Below, piece by piece: positions 31,612-40,449 of a stretch of DNA of 49,180 bases. The position numbers and the translations under genes were made by a program. Each line of letters begins with the position of its first letter. Positions within the stretch are counted from its first letter, which is position 1. Under the pieces are notes generated by a model. That model searched no databases, was not told where the DNA came from, and was given only the letters and a program-made list of their open reading frames with translations. The DNA comes from Brumimicrobium sp051745635 (GTDB lineage: Bacteria; Bacteroidota; Bacteroidia; Flavobacteriales_D; Crocinitomicaceae). Location: assembly GCA_051745635.1 (NCBI GenBank), contig JBNJEH010000016.1, positions 1 through 49,180 on the forward strand, read 5' to 3'.

Positions 31612-32229
31612 ATGCCTGGATTAATAGGAAGAAAAGTCGGAATGACTAGCGTCTACAGTGCCGAGGGTAAGGCAACACCATGCACAGTGATAGAAGCTGG
31701 TCCTTGTGTTGTGACACAAGTCAAAACAGAAGACCGGGATGGCTACGAAGCTGTTCAATTGGGCTTTGGAGATCGTAAAGAAAAGAACACTCCAAACGCG
31801 CTCAAAGGTCATTTTAAGAAAGCTAAAGTTGCTCCAAAGAGTGATTTGGCAGAATTCAATGGATTTGAAGATGAGCTGAAACCTGGTGCAGAGGTAGGTA
31901 CTGATCTGTTCGCTGAAGGTGAACTCGTTAGCATCTCTGGGAAATCAAAAGGAAAAGGATTTCAGGGTGTTGTAAAACGTCACGGATTTGGTGGTGTTGG
32001 TGAATCAACACACGGTCAGCACAATCGGATGAGAGCCCCTGGTTCAATTGGTGGGGCATCAGATCCTGCACGAGTTTTTAAGGGAATGCGCATGGCCGGT
32101 CAAACGGGTAATAGCAACGTGACCATTGAAAACTTGAAAGTGCTGAAAGTAATGGCGGATAAGAATATCCTCGTAGTCAAAGGCTCTATACCAGGAGCTA
32201 AAGGTTCAACAGTAATAATTGAGAAGTAA
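31612..32229 (+). CDS. rplC: 50S ribosomal protein L3
   Basis: A 205-residue L3, an early assembly protein reaching the peptidyl transferase centre. It starts MPGLIGRKVGMTSVYSAEG, and the long loop has HGQHNRMRAPGSIG, including the glutamine region that PrmB methylates in E. coli. The stop TAA shares a base with the rplD ATG, so the two are translationally coupled. Confidence 0.98.
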   Translation: MPGLIGRKVGMTSVYSAEGKATPCTVIEAGPCVVTQVKTEDRDGYEAVQLGFGDRKEKNTPNALKGHFKKAKVAPKSDLAEFNGFEDELKPGAEVGTDLFAEGELVSISGKSKGKGFQGVVKRHGFGGVGESTHGQHNRMRAPGSIGGASDPARVFKGMRMAGQTGNSNVTIENLKVLKVMADKNILVVKGSIPGAKGSTVIIEK

Positions 32230-32855
32230 TGGAAGCAAAAGTATTGGATACAAAAGGAAAAGCTACTTCAAACAAAGTAACTCTTTCAGACTCAATCTTT
32301 GCAATTGAGCCGAATGATCATGCGATTTACCTGGATGTAAAACAACACCTTGCCAATAAACGTCAAGGTACGCATAAATCGAAAGAGCGTGCTGATATCA
32401 CGGGAAGTACAAAGAAGATCAAAAAACAGAAAGGTACAGGAACTGCGCGAGCGGGTTCGATTAAAAGTCCGATCTTCCGGGGTGGAGGTCGTATATTTGG
32501 CCCACGTCCACGCAACTACCGTTTCAAATTGAATACAAAATTGAAACGATTGGCGAGACGTTCTGCGCTATCGTTGAAAGCGAAAGAAGAAGGAATACTC
32601 GTCGTTGATGGTTTGTCTTTTGATTCACCAAAAACGAAAGCGTTTAAAGAAGTCATGGATAACTTGAAGTTAACTGATGAGAAAACGCTTTTAGTGTTGG
32701 GCAAAGAGAATCCAAATGTACTCAAATCTGCTCGCAACCTTAAAAACACGAAAGTTGTAGCAGCAGATCTCGTAAACACATACGATGTGTTGAATGCAAA
32801 AAAAGTGGTGATTGCAAAAGATGCAGTCGACGTAATTGAAAAGATCTTAAACTAA
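32229..32855 (+). CDS. rplD: 50S ribosomal protein L4
   Basis: A 208-residue L4, which lines the exit tunnel. The tunnel loop is present as KKIKKQKGTGTARAGSIKSP and FRGGGRIFGPRPRNYRFK. In E. coli L4 also represses the S10 operon; no such leader is evident here because the genes continue straight from fusA. It overlaps rplC by one base. Confidence 0.98.
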   Translation: MEAKVLDTKGKATSNKVTLSDSIFAIEPNDHAIYLDVKQHLANKRQGTHKSKERADITGSTKKIKKQKGTGTARAGSIKSPIFRGGGRIFGPRPRNYRFKLNTKLKRLARRSALSLKAKEEGILVVDGLSFDSPKTKAFKEVMDNLKLTDEKTLLVLGKENPNVLKSARNLKNTKVVAADLVNTYDVLNAKKVVIAKDAVDVIEKILN

Positions 32856-32861
32856 TTGGTG

Positions 32862-33158
32862 ATGAAGGCAATTATTAAGAAACCGCTCATAACAGAGAAA
32901 GCTACACACGACAGTGAAGAGAATAACAGATTCACCTTTGTAGTTGATCGCCGAGCGAACAAGATAGAAATTAAAAAGGCCGTCGAGAACATGTATAACG
33001 TAACTGTTGATTCAGTGCGTACCATGAATTATGGCGGTGGAAAACCCTCTACGAAATATACGAATAGAGGTATCGTTGAGGAGCGGAACAAGCGCTACAA
33101 AAAAGCCATTGTTTCCGTTGCGGAAGGAGAAACGATTGATTTGTTTACTAATGTTTAA
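32862..33158 (+). CDS. rplW: 50S ribosomal protein L23
   Basis: A 98-residue L23, found at the tunnel exit where trigger factor and SRP dock. It starts MKAIIKKPLITEKATHDSEE and has the FVVDRRANKIEIKKAVENMY segment. In-frame TTG and GTG codons just before the ATG would lengthen the frame, but the family begins at this Met, 6 bases after rplD. Confidence 0.98.
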   Translation: MKAIIKKPLITEKATHDSEENNRFTFVVDRRANKIEIKKAVENMYNVTVDSVRTMNYGGGKPSTKYTNRGIVEERNKRYKKAIVSVAEGETIDLFTNV

Positions 33159-33171
33159 TTAATTTAAAGAA

Positions 33172-33996
33172 ATGGGTCTTAAAAAATTAAAGCCTATCAC
33201 TCCAGGGCAAAGACACAAACTCATCGGTGACTATTCCGAGATAACGAAGTCGACCCCAGAAAAAGCGCTCATTGCTTCTAGAAAGAAGTCCGGTGGTCGT
33301 AATAATTCTGGTAAGATGACGATGCGTTATTTAGGTGGTGGTCACAAGCAGAAATATCGGATTATCGATTTTAAGCGCGATAAGCACGATGTTCCTGCTA
33401 CAGTAAAAGCAATCGAGTACGATCCGAATCGTACCGCTCGCATTGCTTTATTGTTTTACAAAGACGGTGACAAGCGTTACATCATTGCTCCGGAGGGATT
33501 AAAAGTTGGAGATACGATTGTATCTGGAAAGAAAGCAACGCCAAGCGTTGGAAATGCAATGTTCCTTTCGGATATTCCGTTGGGTACTGTAATCCACAAC
33601 ATTGAAATGACTCCCGGAAAAGGTGGAGTTATTGCAAGAGGTGCCGGCACGTATGCGCAGTTAAATGCCCGTGATGGAAAGTACGCTATTGTGAAAATGC
33701 CGTCTGGAGAAACACGCATGATTCTAACGAACTGTCTGGCGACAATTGGTGCAGTTTCGAATGGGGAACACAGTCTTGTGATATCCGGTAAAGCTGGTAG
33801 AACGAGATGGCTCGGAAGACGACCACGTGTTAGAGGAGTTGTAATGAACCCAATCGATCACCCCATGGGTGGTGGTGAAGGTCGCGCCTCTGGTGGTCAC
33901 CCGCGTTCGCGTAAAGGATTGCCTGCAAAAGGTTACAAAACGCGTTCTCAGAAGAAATATTCGAATAAGTTTATCATTGAGAAAAGAAAGAAATAG
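33172..33996 (+). CDS. rplB: 50S ribosomal protein L2
   Basis: A 274-residue L2, needed for subunit joining and peptidyl transferase activity. The conserved HPMGGGEGRASGGHPRS segment carries the His (229 in E. coli) near the active centre. The N-terminal GGRNNSGKMTMRYLGGGHKQ and the basic C-terminus KKYSNKFIIEKRKK are typical. Confidence 0.99.
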   Translation: MGLKKLKPITPGQRHKLIGDYSEITKSTPEKALIASRKKSGGRNNSGKMTMRYLGGGHKQKYRIIDFKRDKHDVPATVKAIEYDPNRTARIALLFYKDGDKRYIIAPEGLKVGDTIVSGKKATPSVGNAMFLSDIPLGTVIHNIEMTPGKGGVIARGAGTYAQLNARDGKYAIVKMPSGETRMILTNCLATIGAVSNGEHSLVISGKAGRTRWLGRRPRVRGVVMNPIDHPMGGGEGRASGGHPRSRKGLPAKGYKTRSQKKYSNKFIIEKRKK

Positions 33997-33999
33997 GAT

Positions 34000-34278
34000 A
34001 TGAGTCGTTCGTTAAAAAAGCCACCGTTTGTACATTACAAACTGTCGCACAAAGTAGAAACAGCACAGTCCTCGGGCTCTAAAAGTGTAATTAAAACGTG
34101 GTCGCGTGCCTCGACAATTACGCCAGACTTTGTAGGATTTACCATCGCTGTACACAACGGGAATAAATTTATCCCTGTTTACGTAACAGAAAACATGGTA
34201 GGGCACAAATTGGGAGAATTCGCTCCGACGCGAAACTTCCGTGGACATGCTGGTAATAGAAAAGATAAAAGAAGATAA
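34000..34278 (+). CDS. rpsS: 30S ribosomal protein S19
   Basis: A 92-residue S19 in the head of the small subunit near the A and P sites. It starts MSRSLKKPPFVHYKLSHKV and contains SRASTITPDFVGFTIAVHNG and LGEFAPTRNFRGHAG. Three bases after rplB. Confidence 0.99.
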   Translation: MSRSLKKPPFVHYKLSHKVETAQSSGSKSVIKTWSRASTITPDFVGFTIAVHNGNKFIPVYVTENMVGHKLGEFAPTRNFRGHAGNRKDKRR

Positions 34279-34294
34279 TTAAAACTTCAGTGTC

Positions 34295-34693
34295 ATGGGT
34301 GCTAGAAAAAGATTAAGAGCCGAACAGAGAAAAGAGGAGAATAAACAGATTGCGTTTGCAACGTTGAAAGATTCTCCCATTGCTCCACGAAAAATGAGAT
34401 TAGTTGCAGATCTTATTCGCGGAGTAGAGGTGAATAAGGCGCTAAATATATTACAACATAATTCGAAGGATGCCTCTAAAAGCCTGGCGACGCTATTGCG
34501 TTCTGCTATCGCAAACTGGGAAATCAAAAATGAGGATAAAGATCTGGAGGACGAAACGCTTATCGTGAAGACGATTGAAGTTTCCCCGGCAGGTATGTTG
34601 AAGCGTATTCAGCCTGCACCGCAAGGGCGGGCGCACAGAATCAGAAAACGATCCAACCACGTACGCATTGTCGTGGACGGAATAAAAAACTAA
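34295..34693 (+). CDS. rplV: 50S ribosomal protein L22
   Basis: A 132-residue L22; its beta-hairpin with L4 forms the tunnel constriction and affects macrolide binding. It contains SPIAPRKMRLVADLIRG and the hairpin end PAPQGRAHRIRKRSNHV. Slightly longer at the N-terminus than E. coli L22, as usual in Bacteroidota. Confidence 0.98.
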   Translation: MGARKRLRAEQRKEENKQIAFATLKDSPIAPRKMRLVADLIRGVEVNKALNILQHNSKDASKSLATLLRSAIANWEIKNEDKDLEDETLIVKTIEVSPAGMLKRIQPAPQGRAHRIRKRSNHVRIVVDGIKN

Positions 34694-34696
34694 AGA

Positions 34697-35404
34697 ATGG
34701 GACAAAAAACTAATCCAATAGGAAATAGACTCGGTTTTATCCATGGTTGGGACTCCAACTGGTATGGGGGTTCGGATTACACGGATAAAATTGTAGAGGA
34801 TGATAAAATCAGACGATATTTGAATGCGCGTTTGTCGCGGGCAAGTATCTCGAAAATTATCATTGAAAGAACGTTAAAGTTGGTTACTGTTACAATCAAT
34901 ACATCGCGACCAGGAGTGATTATTGGTAAGGGTGGCCAGGAAGTTGATAAGCTCAAAGAAGAGCTGAAAAAACTGACGAATAAAGAAATCCAGATCAACA
35001 TCTTTGAGATTAAACGTCCCGAGTTGGACGCTCACCTCGTTGCGGATAGTATTGCTCGTCAGCTTGAAGCGCGTATCTCGTTTCGTAGAGCAATTAAGAT
35101 GGCTGTAGCTTCTACGATGCGCATGGGTGCTGAAGGAATCAAAATAAAAATATCAGGACGGTTGAATGGTGCCGAAATGGCGCGTTCCGAAATGTACAAA
35201 GACGGAAGAACCCCTCTCCATACATTCCGTGCAGATATTGATTATGCATTGTCAGAGGCACACACGACTTACGGACGAATCGGCATTAAAGTCTGGATCT
35301 GTAAAGGTGAAGTCTTTGGAAAGCGCGACTTATCTCCAAATATTGAGTTGGAATCTCAAAAACGCGGTGGTCGTCGTGGTGGTGCTAGAAGAAAGAGAAA
35401 ATAA
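34697..35404 (+). CDS. rpsC: 30S ribosomal protein S3
   Basis: A 235-residue S3 at the mRNA entry channel. The type II KH domain is visible with PGVIIGKGGQEVDKLKEEL, then the C-terminal domain with RISFRRAIKMAVASTMRMG and a basic tail GGRRGGARRKRK. It begins MGQKTNPIGNRLGFIHGWDS. Three bases after rplV. Confidence 0.99.
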   Translation: MGQKTNPIGNRLGFIHGWDSNWYGGSDYTDKIVEDDKIRRYLNARLSRASISKIIIERTLKLVTVTINTSRPGVIIGKGGQEVDKLKEELKKLTNKEIQINIFEIKRPELDAHLVADSIARQLEARISFRRAIKMAVASTMRMGAEGIKIKISGRLNGAEMARSEMYKDGRTPLHTFRADIDYALSEAHTTYGRIGIKVWICKGEVFGKRDLSPNIELESQKRGGRRGGARRKRK

Positions 35405-35429
35405 GTAGAACACTTAAAAAGTACTGAAG

Positions 35430-35858
35430 ATGTTATCACCAAAGAAAACAAAGTTTAGAAAGGCGCAGAAAGGCCGAAATAGAGGTATAGCTCACAGAGG
35501 TAGCAAAATCTCTTTTGGTTCTTTCGGTCTCAAAACGTTGGAGCCCGGTTGGATTACGGCCAGACAGATTGAAGCTTCTCGTATTGCAGTAACGCGGTAC
35601 ATGAAACGTGAAGGTAAAGTTTGGATTCGTATATTTCCGGACAAGCCCGTTACGTCAAAACCTGCAGAGGTTCGTATGGGTAAAGGTAAAGGTGCTCCAA
35701 GTCATTGGGTTGCTGTTGTCAAACCAGGACGCGTTTTATTTGAAGCGGATGGAGTGGCTTACGAGACGGCAAAAGAAGCGATGCGCTTAGCTGCTCAGAA
35801 GTTACCCGTTAAATGTAAATTCGTCGTGAGATACGATTATGTGATCCCCGGTAAATAA
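35430..35858 (+). CDS. rplP: 50S ribosomal protein L16
   Basis: A 142-residue L16 that contacts the A-site tRNA elbow. It starts MLSPKKTKFRKAQKGRNRG and contains GWITARQIEASRIAVTRYMK and RMGKGKGAPSHWVAVVKPGR. The arginine modified by RoxA in E. coli lies in this last segment. Confidence 0.99.
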   Translation: MLSPKKTKFRKAQKGRNRGIAHRGSKISFGSFGLKTLEPGWITARQIEASRIAVTRYMKREGKVWIRIFPDKPVTSKPAEVRMGKGKGAPSHWVAVVKPGRVLFEADGVAYETAKEAMRLAAQKLPVKCKFVVRYDYVIPGK

Positions 35859-35866
35859 GAAAGGAA

Positions 35867-36061
35867 ATGAAACAAGAAGAAATCGTTCAATTATCGTTAG
35901 AAGATCTCAAAGATCGTCTTGATGAGTCGACAGAAAAAATGGATCAAATGGTGCTGACGCACAAAGTTTCTCCATTGGAGAATCCATTGCAAATTCGATC
36001 ACTCAGAAAGACAATCGCTAGATTGAACACGGAATTGACTAAAAGAAACAAGCAGTCTTAA
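35867..36061 (+). CDS. rpmC: 50S ribosomal protein L29
   Basis: A 64-residue two-helix protein at the tunnel exit, next to L23. MKQEEIVQLSLEDLKDRLDE opens it, and LENPLQIRSLRKTIARLNTE is the typical second helix. Short but fully in order, 8 bases after rplP. Confidence 0.97.
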   Translation: MKQEEIVQLSLEDLKDRLDESTEKMDQMVLTHKVSPLENPLQIRSLRKTIARLNTELTKRNKQS

Positions 36062-36086
36062 CTGCTAACTTAGAAATTGGCTTGAA

Positions 36087-36344
36087 ATGGAAAAGCAACA
36101 ATTAAGAAAAGAGCGAACTGGTGTAGTTACGAGTGATAAAATGGATAAATCCATTGTTATCGCAGTAGAACGTAAAGTAAAACACCAAAAGTATGGTAAG
36201 TTCATAAAAAAAACTGCTAAATTTGTCGCCCACGATGAAAAAAATGACTGTAATCAAGGAGATACAGTTCGAATTCGTGAGTGCCGTCCTTTGAGTAAAT
36301 CAAAGAACTGGAGATTAGTAGAAATTGTAGAAAGAGCTAAATAA
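36087..36344 (+). CDS. rpsQ: 30S ribosomal protein S17
   Basis: An 85-residue OB-fold protein that binds helix 11 of 16S rRNA. RKERTGVVTSDKMDKSIVIA and NQGDTVRIRECRPLSKSKNW are family signatures. Confidence 0.98.
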   Translation: MEKQQLRKERTGVVTSDKMDKSIVIAVERKVKHQKYGKFIKKTAKFVAHDEKNDCNQGDTVRIRECRPLSKSKNWRLVEIVERAK

Positions 36345-36354
36345 TCATTAGAAA

Positions 36355-36723
36355 ATGATACAACAAGAATCAAGACTTGCAGTGGCCGACAATAGTGGCG
36401 CGAAGGAAGTGGCGTGTATCCGTGTACTCGGTGGCACAAAACGACGTTACGCTTCTATTGGCGACAAAATAGTGGTCTCTGTCAAGAGCGCAATGCCCTC
36501 TGGTGGTGTCAAAAAAGGACAAATCGCCAAGGCTGTGGTAGTAAGAACGAAAAAAGAGATTCGTCGTGCAGACGGTTCTTACATTCGTTTTGATGATAAT
36601 GCCGTGGTTCTATTGAACCCAACGGATGAAATGAGAGGAACTCGTATTTTCGGACCAGTAGCTCGAGAGCTGCGCGAGAACAATTACATGAAGATTGTTT
36701 CATTGGCTCCTGAAGTACTTTAA
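36355..36723 (+). CDS. rplN: 50S ribosomal protein L14
   Basis: A 122-residue L14 at the subunit interface, where it meets the silencing factor RsfS. It starts MIQQESRLAVADNSGAKEVA and contains RTKKEIRRADGSYIRFDDNA and the end YMKIVSLAPEVL. Confidence 0.99.
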   Translation: MIQQESRLAVADNSGAKEVACIRVLGGTKRRYASIGDKIVVSVKSAMPSGGVKKGQIAKAVVVRTKKEIRRADGSYIRFDDNAVVLLNPTDEMRGTRIFGPVARELRENNYMKIVSLAPEVL

Positions 36724-36735
36724 AATCGTAAAGTC

Positions 36736-37053
36736 ATGCAAAAGAAATTACACATTAAAGTAGGCGATACCGTAAAAGTTTTGAGCGGTGAACATCGCGG
36801 TCAGGAAGGTAAGGTACTTTCAATCGATAAAGGTAAAGCACGCGCAGCTGTGGAAGGTGTTAATGTGGTAAAACGCCACACGAAACCAGACGCTGCGAAC
36901 CCCCAAGGTGGTATTGTGGAGAAAGAAGCGGGTCTTCACATTTCCAACCTCATGCTTGTAGCAAATGGAGAACCAACGCGCGTTGGACGTCGTCGCAACA
37001 AGGATGGAAAGCTAATTCGTTACGCTAAGAAAACAGGAGAAGATATTAAGTGA
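36736..37053 (+). CDS. rplX: 50S ribosomal protein L24
   Basis: A 105-residue KOW-domain protein that starts 50S assembly. KVGDTVKVLSGEHRGQEGKV is the KOW motif, followed by NVVKRHTKPDAANPQGGIVE. Its stop shares a base with the rplE start. Confidence 0.98.
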   Translation: MQKKLHIKVGDTVKVLSGEHRGQEGKVLSIDKGKARAAVEGVNVVKRHTKPDAANPQGGIVEKEAGLHISNLMLVANGEPTRVGRRRNKDGKLIRYAKKTGEDIK

Positions 37054-37604
37054 TGAGTTATACACCAAGACTTAGAGAAAAATATAAAGCGGATGTTATT
37101 CCCGCTTTGACGAAGAAGTTCGGTTTCAAATCTAACATGCGTGTTCCGCGAATTGAGAAGATCGTGATCTCTCAGGGACTCGGCGAGGCAGTAGCGGATA
37201 AGAAAATTATTGATAACGCTATCGAAGATTTAACGGCTATTGCTGGTCAAAAACCTGTGGCAACGGTCTCTAAAAAGGACGTTTCCAACTTTAAATTGCG
37301 TAAAGGTATGCCGATTGGAACGAAAGTGACATTGCGCGGAGAGCGCATGTATGAGTTCCTGGATCGTTTGATCTCTGTAGCACTGCCGAGAACGCGCGAT
37401 TTTAAAGGCGTTCCCGCAAGAGGTTTTGATGGTCGCGGAAACTTCAATATGGGAGTGAAAGAACACATCATTTTCCCTGAAATCGACATCGATAAAGTAA
37501 ATAAAATCTTAGGTATGGATATTACAATCGTTACATCTGCACCCAACGACGAAGAAGCGAAAGCACTGTTGGACGGTTTTGATTTCCCATTCACAAAAAA
37601 ATAA
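37053..37604 (+). CDS. rplE: 50S ribosomal protein L5
   Basis: A 183-residue L5 that binds 5S rRNA and the P-site tRNA. It starts MSYTPRLREKYKADVIPALT and has KGMPIGTKVTLRGERMYEFL and FKGVPARGFDGRGNFNMGVK. An in-frame GTG sits just before the ATG; the ATG in TGATG overlap with rplX is preferred. Confidence 0.99.
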   Translation: MSYTPRLREKYKADVIPALTKKFGFKSNMRVPRIEKIVISQGLGEAVADKKIIDNAIEDLTAIAGQKPVATVSKKDVSNFKLRKGMPIGTKVTLRGERMYEFLDRLISVALPRTRDFKGVPARGFDGRGNFNMGVKEHIIFPEIDIDKVNKILGMDITIVTSAPNDEEAKALLDGFDFPFTKK

Positions 37605-37610
37605 GAAGAT

Positions 37611-37880
37611 ATGGCTAAAGAATCAATGAAAGCGCGCGAGCGAAAAAGAGCTGCACTGGTTGACAAATACGCTGAAAAACGCAAAGCGTTGAAAGAAGAA
37701 GGAGACTGGGAGGCGCTTCAGAAATTACCGAAGAATTCATCGAAAGTGCGCATGCACAATCGTTGCAGTTTGACGGGGCGTCCGAAAGGATATATGCGCC
37801 AGTTCGGAATATCACGTGTGATGTTTCGGGAAATGGCACTTTCTGGTAAAATACCAGGAATCAAAAAATCAAGTTGGTAA
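37611..37880 (+). CDS. rpsN: 30S ribosomal protein S14 (zinc-free form)
   Basis: An 89-residue S14 of the longer type without the two C-x2-C zinc pairs. The conserved end reads RCSLTGRPKGYMRQFGISR and KIPGIKKSSW. It assembles in the head of the small subunit with S10 and S19. Confidence 0.98.
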   Translation: MAKESMKARERKRAALVDKYAEKRKALKEEGDWEALQKLPKNSSKVRMHNRCSLTGRPKGYMRQFGISRVMFREMALSGKIPGIKKSSW

Positions 37881-37898
37881 TCTATAGTTAGGAAAGAT

Positions 37899-38297
37899 AT
37901 GAATACAGATCCTATAGCAGATTTTTTAACTCGCGTAAGAAATGCGAGTAGTGCACGTAAGAAAGTAGTTGAGATCCCCGCTTCGAAAACGAAGGCTGCA
38001 ATGACGAAAATCCTTTTTGATAAAGGATACATCAGTAACTATAAAGTCATTGAAGACGACAAGCAGGGAGTCATCAAGATTGCACTCAAATATAACCCGT
38101 CAACGAAGACGCCGGCAATTACAAGATTGCAGCGTATCTCTTCACCAGGGTTGAGAAAGTATAGTAATGCAAAAGATTTACCCCGCGTTCTGAACGGCTT
38201 GGGTATCGCCATAATATCTACTTCAAAAGGTGTTGTGTCCGATAAAGAAGCACGTACCCAGAAAATCGGCGGAGAAGTCTTGTGCTACGTTTATTAA
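37899..38297 (+). CDS. rpsH: 30S ribosomal protein S8
   Basis: A 132-residue S8 that binds helix 21 of 16S rRNA; in E. coli it also represses the spc operon. MNTDPIADFLTRVRNASSAR opens it, and RISSPGLRKYSNAKDLPRVL with GIAIISTSKGV closes the C-terminal domain. Confidence 0.99.
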   Translation: MNTDPIADFLTRVRNASSARKKVVEIPASKTKAAMTKILFDKGYISNYKVIEDDKQGVIKIALKYNPSTKTPAITRLQRISSPGLRKYSNAKDLPRVLNGLGIAIISTSKGVVSDKEARTQKIGGEVLCYVY

Positions 38298-38319
38298 TTA
38301 TTTAAAGGATTATTTAGAA

Positions 38320-38871
38320 ATGTCAAGGATAGGTAAATCCCCAATAAGCATCCCGAGTGGTGTAGAAGTGAAAGTGAATGACAATGTCATTACTGTGAAA
38401 GGACCGAAAGGAGAATCTACTGAACAACTAGGTGACGGTATCACAGTGGAAAAGAATGACGATGTATTGACTTTCCACCGCGCATCGGAAGCGCCCGTTC
38501 ATAAAGCAAAACACGGTCTTTACAGAGCGTTGGTTTTGAATATGATTGAAGGTGTATCGGAAGGGTATAAGAAAGTACTGGAAATTATAGGAGTTGGTTT
38601 TCGCGCCGATGTGAAAGGTCAGGTGTTGACGCTTTCTGTTGGTCACTCACACCCTATTGTTTTTGAACTTCCAGAGGAAATTAAGGTATCTGCTGAAACC
38701 GCGAAAGGTAAGGCGCCAGTTGTTACATTGGAATCTCACGATAAACAACTGTTGGGACAAGTAGCTGCCAAAATTCGTTCCTTCCGTAAACCTGAACCAT
38801 ACAAAGGAAAAGGAATCCGATTCCAGGGTGAACAAATAAGAAGAAAAGCTGGTAAAGCCGCAGGTAAATAA
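38320..38871 (+). CDS. rplF: 50S ribosomal protein L6
   Basis: A 183-residue L6 with two similar domains, near the factor-binding site. It starts MSRIGKSPISIPSGVEVKVN and ends with KIRSFRKPEPYKGKGIRFQG and basic residues. An in-frame upstream start at 38230 would overlap rpsH; the family start at 38320 is used. Confidence 0.98.
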   Translation: MSRIGKSPISIPSGVEVKVNDNVITVKGPKGESTEQLGDGITVEKNDDVLTFHRASEAPVHKAKHGLYRALVLNMIEGVSEGYKKVLEIIGVGFRADVKGQVLTLSVGHSHPIVFELPEEIKVSAETAKGKAPVVTLESHDKQLLGQVAAKIRSFRKPEPYKGKGIRFQGEQIRRKAGKAAGK

Positions 38872-38890
38872 CCTTAATAATTAGAAGATC

Positions 38891-39244
38891 ATGGCATTTA
38901 GTAAAGTAGCAAGAAGAGCTAAAATTAAAAGAGGTATCCGCAAAAATTTGACGGGTACGGCAGAACTTCCAAGGTTGACAGTGTATAGAAGTAACAAGCA
39001 AATCTATGCGCAAATTATCAATGACCTGAAAGGTGAAACGCTTACATCTGCCTCTTCACAAGGAATGAAAGATTGTGAAGGGCTGCCGAAGGTTGAACAA
39101 GCAGTAGTAGTTGGTAAAGCTATTGCTGAAAAAGCAACGAAGGCAGGTATCGAGAATGTGAAGTTTGATCGCAATGGTTATTTATACCATGGAAGAGTTA
39201 AATCACTTGCTGATGCAGCAAGAGAAGGAGGACTAAAATTTTAA
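38891..39244 (+). CDS. rplR: 50S ribosomal protein L18
   Basis: A 117-residue L18 that anchors 5S rRNA in the central protuberance. RRAKIKRGIRKNLTGTAELP, LTVYRSNKQIYAQIINDLKG and the end YHGRVKSLADAAREGGLKF are the standard segments. Confidence 0.98.
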   Translation: MAFSKVARRAKIKRGIRKNLTGTAELPRLTVYRSNKQIYAQIINDLKGETLTSASSQGMKDCEGLPKVEQAVVVGKAIAEKATKAGIENVKFDRNGYLYHGRVKSLADAAREGGLKF

Positions 39245-39247
39245 AAA

Positions 39248-39766
39248 ATGGCAGCAAAAGTAAACAATCGAGTTAAACCGGGTGACTTAGAGTTAGTCGA
39301 TAAGTTAGTCGGTATAAACAGAGTAACCAAGGTAACAAAGGGTGGTCGTACATTTAGCTTCTCAGCAATCGTTGTTGTTGGTGATGAAAATGGGATCGTC
39401 GGTCACGGACTTGGAAAAGCGAATGAAGTAACGGAGGCAATTTCAAAAGGAATTGACGATGCTAAAAAGAATTTGATCCGCGTCCCAATTATTAACGATA
39501 CGGTACCGCACCTTCAAAAAGGAAAGTACGGCGGAGCGCGAGTGCTCCTTAAACCGGCATCTAATGGTACTGGTGTTATCGCCGGTGGTGCGATGCGTGC
39601 AGTACTGGAAAGTGTGGGAATACATAACGTATTGGCAAAATCTCAGGGATCATCCAATTCGCACAACGTGGTTAAAGCGACAGTTGATGCATTATCTCAA
39701 ATGCGCGATGCAGTAGCTGTTTCAAAACAGCGCGGCGTGTCAATAGAAAAGGTGTTTAACGGTTAA
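39248..39766 (+). CDS. rpsE: 30S ribosomal protein S5
   Basis: A 172-residue S5 at the mRNA entry; it affects translational accuracy and, when altered, spectinomycin binding. RVTKVTKGGRTFSFSAIVVV and KASNGTGVIAGGAMRAVLE-like segments (ATG context LKPASNGTGVIAGGAMR) are intact. Three bases after rplR. Confidence 0.99.
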   Translation: MAAKVNNRVKPGDLELVDKLVGINRVTKVTKGGRTFSFSAIVVVGDENGIVGHGLGKANEVTEAISKGIDDAKKNLIRVPIINDTVPHLQKGKYGGARVLLKPASNGTGVIAGGAMRAVLESVGIHNVLAKSQGSSNSHNVVKATVDALSQMRDAVAVSKQRGVSIEKVFNG

Positions 39767-39779
39767 TAAATAGTAGAAA

Positions 39780-39956
39780 ATGGCTACAATTAAAATCAAG
39801 CAAGTTAGAAGTGCAATTAACCGTCCCAAACGTCAAAAAGATACGGTGAAAGCATTAGGACTGAGAAAAATGAACCATATCGTAGAAAAAGAGGATACTC
39901 CTCAAATTCGCGGTATGATCGCGAAAGTTCAACACATGGTTGAACTAGTTGACTAA
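39780..39956 (+). CDS. rpmD: 50S ribosomal protein L30
   Basis: A 58-residue gene in the gap between rpsE and rplO. It starts MATIKIKQVRSAINRPKRQK and continues TVKALGLRKMNHIVEKEDTP, the L30 signature (the GLxxxxxxV pattern), and ends VQHMVELVD. Length and order match the spc operon. Confidence 0.97.
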   Translation: MATIKIKQVRSAINRPKRQKDTVKALGLRKMNHIVEKEDTPQIRGMIAKVQHMVELVD

Positions 39957-39976
39957 TCCAATAAAATTAGAAAGTA

Positions 39977-40423
39977 ATGAGCTTAAATAATTTAACTCCA
40001 GCAAAAGGATCGGTAAAGCGTCAGCGACGAATCGGTCGCGGTGAAGGATCGGGCTACGGTGGAACTGCAACACGGGGACACAATGGTGCTAAATCGAGAT
40101 CTGGATACAGCAAAAAGATCGGTTTTGAAGGTGGTCAGATGCCCCTCCAGCGACGCGTTCCTAAATACGGTTTTAACAACATCAACCGCAAAGAATACAA
40201 GGCGGTTAATCTCGACGTGATTCAGGAATTAATCGATCGTAAAAGTGTTTCGGAAATCAATCCTGAAGTACTGCGCGAGAACGGTTTGCTAGGAAACAGA
40301 GAACAAGTAAAAATCCTCGGTAGAGGAGAATTGAATGCAAAGATTAACGTGAAGGCTCATCGCTTTTCTGCTTCCGCAAAAGCGGGAATTGAAGCAAAAG
40401 GTGGTGATTGTACAGAAATCTAA
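39977..40423 (+). CDS. rplO: 50S ribosomal protein L15
   Basis: A 148-residue late-assembly protein. The glycine-rich N-terminal arm has RIGRGEGSGYGGTATRGHNG and GFEGGQMPLQRRVPKYGF, and the folded part ends KAGIEAKGGDCTEI. Followed by a -7-like box and secY. Confidence 0.98.
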   Translation: MSLNNLTPAKGSVKRQRRIGRGEGSGYGGTATRGHNGAKSRSGYSKKIGFEGGQMPLQRRVPKYGFNNINRKEYKAVNLDVIQELIDRKSVSEINPEVLRENGLLGNREQVKILGRGELNAKINVKAHRFSASAKAGIEAKGGDCTEI

Positions 40424-40424
40424 T

Positions 40425-40432
40425 TAACTTTG
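40425..40432 (+). promoter_or_regulatory. Possible internal -7 box before secY
   Basis: TAACTTTG followed by CA is a textbook -7 box, 17 bases before the secY ATG. No TTTG lies 19 bases upstream (a TTG is 14 bases away), so activity is uncertain. It would allow secY and the distal genes to be read separately. Confidence 0.35.
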
Positions 40433-40449
40433 CAAACTATTTTACCCCA